8,175 nt of DNA from JBEKLJ01 sp050010255 (GTDB taxonomy: Bacteria; Acidobacteriota; Terriglobia; Bryobacterales; Bryobacteraceae), in the NCBI GenBank assembly GCA_050010255.1, contig JBEKLJ010000161.1, forward strand, positions 1 to 8,175. Reading direction: 5' to 3'. The notes under the pieces were generated by a model. It saw nothing but the letters and a program-made list of their open reading frames with translations, did not search any database and was not told where the DNA came from. Positions 1 through 5,245 of the stretch are shown piece by piece. Position 1 is the first letter of the stretch. Each line of letters begins with the position of its first letter. The position numbers were made by a program, and so were the translations under genes.

Positions 1-991
1 TGAACTCCGGCCCTCGCCGCGCCTCGCCCAGGTAGCGTGCGGCGATATCGGCGGCCAGCGCTTGCGTCTCGGCGTCGGCCCCGGCGGCCGCCGTGATCGC
101 TTCCGGCAGCGGGGCCCCCAGCATCTGCCGGGAGACGGTAAGGCCGGTCAACAGCAGCCGCCTGGCCCCGATTCGCTGTGCGCGCTGGAGGGTCGTCTGC
201 CAGTCCAGATCGGGGCGCCACGCCACCAGCCGCGCGATGCTGGAGACCAGCTCCAGGCAGTGCCAGGAGTGCTTGGCGCCGTGAACGCACAGGATGAGCA
301 GCAAGTCCTCGGCGGCGAGGCTCTTCACCGCGTGGTCCTGAAGAACCACCGTCTCCAGCCGCGAGAACAACTCCTCAATCGAGAGAGAGACCGACAGAAA
401 CCACGGCGCCACATCCCCGTGCAGTTCCATCTCGGCGCCACTGCTGGGATCGACGAACGTGTAATGGTACTCGGTGCGCAGAAAGATGGCATCGCGCGCC
501 CGCGGCGAGCGGTGCTTGAGCGAGTAGCCCAGACGCGTGAGCAGGCCGGCGGCCCGTGGCAGGTCGGGCCGCGGCGCCAGCACGTCCAGATCGGAGAACT
601 GGCGCAGCCCGATGTCTCCGTACGCCGACGCGGCCAGCACCGGGCCCTTGAAAGGGACCGCGCGTATTCCCTCGCGCTCGAACTCCGCCAGCACCCGAAT
701 CAGTTCGGCGGTCAGCTTCCGGTTGCGCTCGCGGATGGCGCGCGCGCGGCCGTCCAGCTCACCCCAGACGGACTCCGGCACCTCGTCCCGTCGCTCGCCG
801 AGCCGGCGATGCACGAGCGGGATGAGCCGGTGCCGTCCAGCGAGAGTCAACAGGCGCGCCCAGTCCAGATCGGGCGCCAGCTCAGTCGGGCACGGACTCT
901 GGCTCGGGTCGGGAATGCGTGCGCACTCCAGCAGGAGCCGCTCTTCGCGGCCGGACCCCGCCGGGTGTTGTCTCCTCAGTGTGACGTTCAA
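1..991 (-). CDS. Nucleotidyltransferase family protein (NTP_transf_5 / PF14907-like), C-terminus cut off by window edge
   Basis: The minus strand is open from a TTG at 991 to base 1, giving 330 residues; the family's last few dozen residues lie outside. The nucleotidyltransferase signature is clear: FKGPVLAASAYGD (K115, G116), then LRQFSDLDVL with the likely metal-binding pair D134 and D136, and E189 in MELHGD as the likely third acidic ligand. The helical C-terminal half has the family's CVHGAKHSW motif. The N-terminus (REERLLLECAR, LDWARLLTLAGRHRLIPLV) is the usual helical lead-in. The TTG start follows AGGGAG by 3 nt and lies 110 nt inside the upstream kinase gene. The next in-frame TTG (850) would remove the conserved lead-in helix. 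The family is predicted to transfer a nucleotide or sugar group. Relatives sit in lasso-peptide clusters beside HprK-like kinases, which suggests a peptide or phosphopeptide substrate; that is inference. It differs clearly in sequence from the second copy at 5242-6387. Confidence 0.88.
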   Translation of the reverse strand, partial: MNVTLRRQHPAGSGREERLLLECARIPDPSQSPCPTELAPDLDWARLLTLAGRHRLIPLVHRRLGERRDEVPESVWGELDGRARAIRERNRKLTAELIRVLAEFEREGIRAVPFKGPVLAASAYGDIGLRQFSDLDVLAPRPDLPRAAGLLTRLGYSLKHRSPRARDAIFLRTEYHYTFVDPSSGAEMELHGDVAPWFLSVSLSIEELFSRLETVVLQDHAVKSLAAEDLLLILCVHGAKHSWHCLELVSSIARLVAWRPDLDWQTTLQRAQRIGARRLLLTGLTVSRQMLGAPLPEAITAAAGADAETQALAADIAARYLGEARRGPEF

Positions 992-1862
992 GGTCTCCCT
1001 TTGTCAGCCGCACCAGATCCGGCAGGCCGTCGAATTGAGTGGGCCGCTGGAGCATCGCAACGCGCACCTTGGCCGCTAGCTCGGCGCATCGCCCCAGCCA
1101 GTCTGCGCTGACCTCGGAGGCGCTGAGCGAGGCCGCCAGGAAAGAGTGGCGCGCCAGCTCGGCCGGCGCCGCGCCAGCCGGAATCTCGACAATGCCCGCA
1201 GCATCGCCGCTACGGAGCACGTAAACAGCTCGCAGCGGCAACGGCCCGGCGGCGAACTGCGCCTGAATGTTCCAGCCGAGCTTCTCTTCCGACACGCGAT
1301 GCCCGGTCGACTGCGGCGAGGCGGCGCCCAGCCCGGCGAGGGAGTCGGGACGAAGCTTCAACTGCGGGAAGCCGCCCTGGACCAGCGGCGGATCCGGGGC
1401 TGTCGAGATGACGGCGTAGTCGTCGGACAGCACGCCGTGGCCTTGGCGGCACATCGCCAGCGCCAGTGTGGACTTGCCGCTTCCGGACCCGCCCACGAAG
1501 ACAACGGCCGATTTCTCGAATTCCACGGCACTGGCGTGCAGCACCAGGAACCCGCGTTGGTGCATGATGATGCCAAGACCCTGGCCCAGTACCCAGTTGC
1601 GGATGATGCGCTCGTCGGCGCCCGGCGCCGGACTCACCAGGATCTCGCTCCCGGCGGCAATTCTGAGAGCACCGCGCCGCCTGCAGGACAGATACACGAC
1701 TCCGTCGCGGACCCAGCGCTGCCGATCCCCTGCCGGCCCCCCCGCCGGTAACTGTATGGAGCCGCGGCGGATCGAGACGTCCGCCAGCTGGCCGTCCGGC
1801 CTCAGCTCGGGCAACGGCAATTCCGATTCGATGAGCAGTCCGTAAGCCGTGTAGCGTGACAT
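882..1862 (-). CDS. HPr kinase-like P-loop protein (kinase 1)
   Basis: The 326-residue protein has an N-terminal beta-rich region (1-100), then H109-A-S-A-V before a Walker A loop, VGGSGSGKSTLAL (G124-L136, K130). LSDDYAVI follows, with D147 and D148 as likely catalytic or Mg-binding acids. This is the HPr kinase C-terminal fold (Hpr_kinase_C type). The bifunctional enzyme's GKSE loop and EIRGLG phosphorylase signature are not visible, so a dedicated kinase is more likely than an HPr kinase/phosphorylase. Homologues beside lasso-peptide genes phosphorylate a precursor serine, so a peptide target is plausible but inferred. The ATG at 1862 directly follows an in-frame TAG, so no longer start exists; a weak GGAT lies just upstream. 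The fold appears to end near residue 290. The last 35 or so residues are Pro/Arg/Thr-rich, look unconserved and overlap the next gene, as if an earlier stop had been lost. Confidence 0.85.
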   Translation of the reverse strand: MSRYTAYGLLIESELPLPELRPDGQLADVSIRRGSIQLPAGGPAGDRQRWVRDGVVYLSCRRRGALRIAAGSEILVSPAPGADERIIRNWVLGQGLGIIMHQRGFLVLHASAVEFEKSAVVFVGGSGSGKSTLALAMCRQGHGVLSDDYAVISTAPDPPLVQGGFPQLKLRPDSLAGLGAASPQSTGHRVSEEKLGWNIQAQFAAGPLPLRAVYVLRSGDAAGIVEIPAGAAPAELARHSFLAASLSASEVSADWLGRCAELAAKVRVAMLQRPTQFDGLPDLVRLTKGDLERHTEETTPGGVRPRRAAPAGVRTHSRPEPESVPD

Positions 1863-1872
1863 CTAAGGATCC

Positions 1873-1882
1873 GCAGCGCTGC
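1873..1882. repeat. Perfect 10-bp palindrome upstream of kinase 1
   Basis: GCAGCGCTGC reads the same on both strands and ends 11 nt from the kinase 1 ATG. It could fold in the mRNA leader near the weak ribosome site or serve as an operator. Its function is unknown. Confidence 0.4.
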
Positions 1883-1906
1883 ACCCACTCTGCGGTGGGT
1901 ACCCAC
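1883..1906. repeat. ACCCAC / GTGGGT / ACCCAC inverted repeat set with a perfect 12-bp palindrome
   Basis: ACCCAC (1883-1888), GTGGGT (1895-1900) and ACCCAC (1901-1906) form either a 6-bp stem with a 6-nt loop or the perfect palindrome GTGGGTACCCAC at 1895-1906. The set sits 21-44 nt upstream of the kinase 1 start. It suits an operator or a switchable leader hairpin. That role is inferred from position only. Confidence 0.45.
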
Positions 1907-1972
1907 AGAAGAGCAGCGAACAGCTAAGCCTTGAATGATACCGTTGTTTTCAAACCCGAACTTGGTAGCGGT

Positions 1973-2007
1973 GGGGGGGGACACAGGTGTTGTGGTGGGT
2001 AGTGGGG
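1973..2007 (+). other. G-rich tract with possible quadruplex
   Basis: A run of eight G (1973-1980) is followed by GG, GG, GGG (1997-1999) and GGGG (2004-2007) in a T/G-rich stretch unlike its surroundings. The G8 run could supply two G-tracts, but the loop to the third is about 16 nt, so any quadruplex would be weak. Confidence 0.3.
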
Positions 2008-2018
2008 TAGTAAACTCC

Positions 2019-2034
2019 TAGAGCAAAAGCTCTA
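2019..2034. repeat. Short perfect hairpin, 6-bp stem and AAAA loop
   Basis: TAGAGC, AAAA, GCTCTA forms a perfect stem-loop. No T-run follows on either strand, so it is a poor intrinsic terminator. A protein-binding site or leader element is as likely. Confidence 0.4.
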
Positions 2035-2120
2035 TTGTGACAGGCAACCGCTCCTTGGGAGGGTTCGGAGAACACCGGTGTCGCCGCTCCCAGAATGCCT
2101 GCCGTCGGAGCGCCGGATGC

Positions 2121-2136
2121 GATTGGATATACAATC
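2121..2136. promoter_or_regulatory. Imperfect palindrome overlapping a TATACAAT box
   Basis: GATTGGAT and ATACAATC are inverted repeats with one mismatch in eight positions. The site includes TATACAAT (2128-2135), similar to a bacterial -10 element, but no good -35 lies 16-18 nt upstream. It could be an operator or promoter for the plus-strand operon, or chance. Confidence 0.2.
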
Positions 2137-2159
2137 AATGCTGGCCAGGATGGCAAAGC

Positions 2160-2321
2160 GGAAATCCTGGTTACAGTATCCTGGGAGTAGTTGTTGCCGC
2201 GGGCGTCCTCTGTCCGACGCTAGGGTTGGTGCTGAGCCCGGTCCTGGCCAGCGTGGAGATGACCTGCAGTTCGGTGGGCGTGATTTCCAATGCGCTCCGG
2301 CTCAATGGAGTGGGCTTGTGA
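2160..2321 (+). pseudogene. C-terminal fossil of a CopA-type copper P-type ATPase
   Basis: From GYSILG to a TGA at 2319-2321 this frame matches the end of P1B-type copper ATPases without gaps, as I recall the family. The family pattern is YNVLGVPLAAGVLYP, then a G-LLSP hairpin, then MALSSVSVxxNALRL. Here it reads GYSILGVVVAAGVLCP, then LGLVLSPVLA, then MTCSSVGVISNALRL. This covers the last two membrane helices, and the metal-site M-x-x-SS motif survives (ATG codon at 2259). Everything upstream (ATP-binding, phosphorylation and other membrane segments) is missing, and 2037-2159 in the same frame does not look like the family. A Glu just before the Met, where the family has Ala, suggests relaxed selection. 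It is most likely the remnant of a copA gene cut by the rearrangement that brought in the downstream operon. There is no evidence of expression. Confidence 0.75.
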
Positions 2322-2334
2322 GCGCGACTTTTTT

Positions 2335-2342
2335 GGGGAGGA
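2335..2342 (+). promoter_or_regulatory. Strong ribosome binding site fixing the TTG start of the PqqD-like gene
   Basis: GGGGAGGA lies 6 nt before the TTG at 2349. The only nearby alternative, a GTG at 2344, reaches a stop after five codons. This settles the unusual TTG start. Confidence 0.7.
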
Positions 2343-2348
2343 CGTGTT

Positions 2349-2792
2349 TTGGATTCAGTGACGGTTGCGGCGACGGAGAGGTTTTGCGTTGCGAGTCCGA
2401 AGATAGTGTGGCAGTCCTTTGACGACGAGCTGGTCGTCATCAATCTGGAATCAGGAACGTACTACAGCCTGGACCGCGCCGGCGCCATGATTTGGCGCCT
2501 GGCCGAGCTCGGCGCGACGCCCGCGGAGGCCGTCGAGCGCGTTCTCCAGTCTGGGGCCCCGCCGGAAGCCCGGAGGCAGGTTCTGGAATTCTGGGGAAAG
2601 CTGATGCAGGAAGGCCTGATTTCGCCTTCCGCGGATGGGGTAGAACCGCAGGCCGTTCCGGAAGAGGTCGTGTGCACTTGGGCGCCGCCCTCCATCTCCG
2701 TGTATACCGACATGCAAGATCTGTTCCTGCTGGATCCCATTCACGACGTGGACGAGGCAGGGTGGCCCAGCCGACCCGCGGAAACACCTTGA
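2349..2792 (+). CDS. PqqD-like peptide-recognition protein with C-terminal acidic tail
   Basis: The protein has 147 residues from a TTG start with a strong ribosome site. Residues 10-95 match the PqqD fold: WQSFDDELVVINLESGTYYSLDRAGAMIW, then helices ending FWGKLMQEGLI. PqqD proteins and the related RiPP recognition elements bind leader peptides and present them to modifying enzymes. Classical PqqD has about 90 residues. This one adds roughly 50, ending in a distinctive segment from Y119 that contains LLDPIHDVDEAGWP (about 127-140), followed by S141 and T146. The segment looks motif-like rather than random. It could be a docking tail or a fused substrate-like peptide, which is inference. The gene opens the operon, and its TGA overlaps the next start (TTGA). 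Its company of kinases, glycosyltransferases and nucleotidyltransferases points to peptide tailoring rather than PQQ synthesis, because no pqqA, pqqC or pqqE is present. Confidence 0.85.
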   Translation: MDSVTVAATERFCVASPKIVWQSFDDELVVINLESGTYYSLDRAGAMIWRLAELGATPAEAVERVLQSGAPPEARRQVLEFWGKLMQEGLISPSADGVEPQAVPEEVVCTWAPPSISVYTDMQDLFLLDPIHDVDEAGWPSRPAETP

Positions 2793-3832
2793 ACTCCAAG
2801 CCGGGCCAGTTCTTCGCGGAGGCGCTGGCGCGCTTCGAGGCCGCGACGGCTGGCGTCGGTCTGGTGGAACGGCGGTTCCGCATCGTGGATCGGATTGCCC
2901 GGCTACGCTTTGCGGGGCGTGCCTTGGAGGAGCGGCTAACACCGGCGCTCGAGCATTTGGCGACGCTCGAGGAGGCAGCTCCGGACCTCACCGTCTGCCT
3001 TTTCGACACCGCGACCACTGGCGTTGCCTTGAGGGCGGCCTGGGACGCGAGCGCCTATTCGCCGCGCGGCGAGATTGCCGGCTTCAACACCAAGCGCTTC
3101 CGTACCGCTTTTCAGCAGGGCGCCGACGTCCTGCTAGTGCTGGACCGGGAACGGCGCCAAGCCGTGTACTGGGTGGCCGATGCAGGTCAGGTCCCGTATT
3201 GGGAGCGCAGTTTCCCGTTGCGCACGGTGTTTCACTGGTGGTTTGAGGAGCTGCCGTTTCAACCCGTCCACGCGGCGGCGGTGGGGCTGGCCGAGGGGGG
3301 GGTTCTGATTGCCGGCCCGAGTGGCTGCGGAAAATCCACTACCGCGCTGGCCTGTCTCGAGTCGGAGTTGCTGTACGCGGGAGACGACTACGTACTGGTG
3401 CAGCACGCTCCCTCCCCCCATGTCTTCTGCCTATACGGCACCGCCAAGCTAGAGGTGGACAACCTCGGCCGCATACCCGCCATGCGGGCGTTCCTGGACA
3501 ACCCCGACCGCCTGGATCGGGAGAAGGCGCTGGTCTTCCTCCGCTCCTGGCGGCCCGGCAAGCTGACCGGCGGCTTTCCCATCCGGGCGCTGGTGACGCC
3601 GCGCGTAACGGGCCGCCGGGACACCGTCCTGCGCCGGGCCAAGGCGGCGGAAGCCGTCCGGGCGCTGGCGCCGACCACGCTGTACCACCTGCCGGGCGCC
3701 GAGCGAGAGGCGTTCGCGAAGATCGGCGCGCTGGTGCGCCAGCTCCCGTCCTACGTGCTGGAAGTCGGCACCGACTTGCCCCAGATCCCGATGAAGATCC
3801 TGGAACTGCTTGGCCGCCGGGAGGCGCCATGA
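2789..3832 (+). CDS. HPr kinase-like P-loop protein (kinase 2)
   Basis: The protein has 347 residues if it begins at the TTG at 2789, which overlaps the PqqD stop as TTGA; GGAA lies 7 nt upstream. The frame stays open to 2492, but that would swallow most of the PqqD gene. An N-terminal region (1-150) resembles no domain I know. Then come VHAAAVG (H161), Walker A GPSGCGKSTTAL (G176-L187, K182) and YAGDDYVLV (D199, D200), the HPr kinase-type ATP site. Further on, LYGTAKLEV and FPIRALVTPRV resemble stretches of uncharacterised HprK-like kinases linked to PqqD proteins. No HPr-phosphorylase signature is seen. It probably phosphorylates a peptide or small molecule handled by the adjacent PqqD-like protein. 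It is only distantly similar to kinase 1, so the two may act on different sites or substrates. It overlaps the next gene by 4 nt (ATGA). Confidence 0.85.
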   Translation: MNSKPGQFFAEALARFEAATAGVGLVERRFRIVDRIARLRFAGRALEERLTPALEHLATLEEAAPDLTVCLFDTATTGVALRAAWDASAYSPRGEIAGFNTKRFRTAFQQGADVLLVLDRERRQAVYWVADAGQVPYWERSFPLRTVFHWWFEELPFQPVHAAAVGLAEGGVLIAGPSGCGKSTTALACLESELLYAGDDYVLVQHAPSPHVFCLYGTAKLEVDNLGRIPAMRAFLDNPDRLDREKALVFLRSWRPGKLTGGFPIRALVTPRVTGRRDTVLRRAKAAEAVRALAPTTLYHLPGAEREAFAKIGALVRQLPSYVLEVGTDLPQIPMKILELLGRREAP

Positions 3833-4572
3833 GCCGTCCCCTGCTGAGCGTCATCATTCCCTGCTACAACGCCGCTCGCTTCCTGCCCGAGGCGGTCGCC
3901 ACCGTCCGGGCTCAGCGCTACGAGCCGCTGGAGATCTTCGTGATTGACGACGGTTCGACCGACGCCACGCCGGAAATCGCGCCGGGTTTGGGGCCGGAAG
4001 TGCGGTACCTGCGCCAGGAAAATCGAGGTCCGTCCGCGGCGCGCAATGTGGCGTTGCGCCAGGCGCGCGGCGAGATCATCGCCTTCCTCGACGCCGACGA
4101 CCAATGGCCGGAGGGGAGGCTGGATTTGCAGGTGGGCCGGCTGCTCGAGGATCCCGCGCTGGATGTGGTGAGTGGCCGCGTTCGGTACGTCGAGCTCCGG
4201 GGAGGCCAGATTCCCGATCTGCGGTTCGAGGGACCCGACCGAACGTTGCCAGGCATCCACATTGGCGCTGCCGTCTACCGCCGCCGGGCCTTCGACGTGG
4301 TGGGGCTGTTCGACGAGACGCTGCGCTACAGCGAAGACCACGACTGGTTCCTGCGCGCGCGGGAAGCGGGGTTGAAGATGCTGGTGCTGGCCGAGGTGAC
4401 CCTGCTCTACCGGATGCACGACGCCAACATGACCCGCGACGTGCCCCAGCGCAACTTGATCCCGACCCTGGTCATCCACAAGTCTCTCCAGCGCCGGCGC
4501 CGGAAAGGCGGCGTCGCCACGGATCTTCCCCCCTGGTCGAGTTACGATGAGAAGCGGCGGACCGATGAGTGA
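3829..4572 (+). CDS. Glycosyltransferase family 2 (first copy)
   Basis: The 247-residue protein is a compact GT-A glycosyltransferase. It starts LLSVIIPCYN, has the nucleotide-binding VIDDGSTD (D40, D41), a DxD metal motif in AFLDADDQW (D88, D90) and a candidate acceptor/base region SEDHDW (E169-W173). There is no membrane helix, so it is likely cytosolic, using a UDP- or other NDP-sugar. About 40 residues after the catalytic fold are basic (QRRRRKGG). The ATG overlaps the kinase 2 stop as ATGA, which implies translational coupling. Next to a kinase and a nucleotidyltransferase it may glycosylate the same peptide or phosphopeptide. Acting on a polysaccharide or lipid is the standard alternative, since GT2 sequences do not reveal their acceptor. 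Confidence 0.92.
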   Translation: MSRPLLSVIIPCYNAARFLPEAVATVRAQRYEPLEIFVIDDGSTDATPEIAPGLGPEVRYLRQENRGPSAARNVALRQARGEIIAFLDADDQWPEGRLDLQVGRLLEDPALDVVSGRVRYVELRGGQIPDLRFEGPDRTLPGIHIGAAVYRRRAFDVVGLFDETLRYSEDHDWFLRAREAGLKMLVLAEVTLLYRMHDANMTRDVPQRNLIPTLVIHKSLQRRRRKGGVATDLPPWSSYDEKRRTDE

Positions 4573-5245
4573 GGATTCCGCGCCGCTCGTCAGCGTGGTC
4601 ATTCCGGCGTACAACGCGGGGCCGTACATCGAGGAAGCGCTCCGCAGCGTTCTCCAACAGGACTATCGGCCTTTGGAGGTGATCGTGGTTGACGACGGCT
4701 CGACCGACAATACGCCCGAGGTGGCGCGGCCGTTCGGGCCGCCGGTCCGGGTCCTGGCTCAAGCTCACGCCGGCATCGGCGCCGCCCGAAACGCGGGTGT
4801 GGCCGCGGCGCAGGGCGACTTCCTGGCCTTTCTCGACGCCGACGACCTCTGGACCCCTCACAAGCTGTCCCGCCAGATGAGCCTGCTGGCGGACGATGAA
4901 TCACTGGACCTGGTGTTCGGCCAAGTCATCGAGTTTCGCCGCGCCACTGACGGTCAAGTGGCCGAAAGCCCGGCAGCGTCCGGCCTGGTGCCCGGCGCCG
5001 CGCTGATACGCAGGAGTCTGTTCGACCGGGTCGGATGGTTCCGCACGGATCTGCGGGTTGGGGAGTTCATCGATTGGTGCGCGCGTGCCCGGGAGCTGAG
5101 CTTGAAGAGCGCCATCCTGCCCGAACCCGTGCTGCACCGCCGCATTCACGGGGACAACAGCGGGGTGCGCGAGCGCGACGCGCGCCCGGACTACGCCAGG
5201 GTGGTCCGCGCCGCGCTGGAACGGCGCCGGGAGCGCGGCCGGTGA
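4565..5245 (+). CDS. Glycosyltransferase family 2 (second copy)
   Basis: The 226-residue protein is a paralogue of its upstream neighbour. It has LVSVVIPAYN, VVDDGSTD (D43, D44), AFLDADDLW (D91, D93) and GEFIDW (E167, D170), where the first copy has SEDHDW. The ATG at 4565 is chosen because it gives the usual short N-terminus and overlaps the previous stop by 8 nt (ATGAGTGA). An in-frame ATG at 4547 would add six residues and has a poorer ribosome site. The pair probably arose by tandem duplication and may add successive sugars. The acceptor-side half differs from the first copy, so the substrate may too. No signal peptide or membrane segment is visible, which suggests a cytosolic enzyme. Confidence 0.92.
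   Translation: MSEDSAPLVSVVIPAYNAGPYIEEALRSVLQQDYRPLEVIVVDDGSTDNTPEVARPFGPPVRVLAQAHAGIGAARNAGVAAAQGDFLAFLDADDLWTPHKLSRQMSLLADDESLDLVFGQVIEFRRATDGQVAESPAASGLVPGAALIRRSLFDRVGWFRTDLRVGEFIDWCARARELSLKSAILPEPVLHRRIHGDNSGVRERDARPDYARVVRAALERRRERGR

Larger units (their letters stand above)
1863..2348. other. Divergent intergenic region between the two kinase operons
   Basis: These 486 nt separate the minus-strand kinase 1 pair from the plus-strand PqqD operon, so both promoters should be here. From left to right it holds two perfect palindromes (1873-1882, 1895-1906), a G-rich tract (1973-2007), a short hairpin (2019-2034), an imperfect palindrome overlapping a TATACAAT box (2121-2136), and the C-terminal fossil of a copper ATPase (2160-2321). 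I found no convincing pair of -35 and -10 boxes. Short ORFs exist on both strands, but none has both a good ribosome site and a recognisable product. Confidence 0.8.

Noticed and set aside
62..1111. Long plus-strand frame of 349 codons
   Set aside because: It is the shadow of the minus-strand nucleotidyltransferase and kinase 1, whose motifs are unmistakable. Its own translation is Gln/Arg-rich with no domain.
2019..2034. Hairpin as an intrinsic terminator
   Set aside because: The stem is only 6 bp and no T-run follows on either strand.
1950..2156. Minus-strand 68-codon ORF (TTG start with an AGGA upstream) as a RiPP precursor
   Set aside because: A possible Thr at -2 before a Gly occurs, but there is no Asp or Glu at ring position 7-9 and no proper leader motif. 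Much of the C-terminal part is the translation of the G-rich tract. Chance is more likely.
2095..2190. Plus-strand 31-residue peptide ending LVTVSWE
   Set aside because: It has protein-like composition, but there is no ribosome site, it partly overlaps the copper-ATPase fossil in another frame, and it has no recognisable family.
2492..2788. N-terminal extension of kinase 2
   Set aside because: The frame is open, but it overlaps the PqqD-like gene out of frame. The TTG at 2789 fits the stop-start overlap pattern of the operon.
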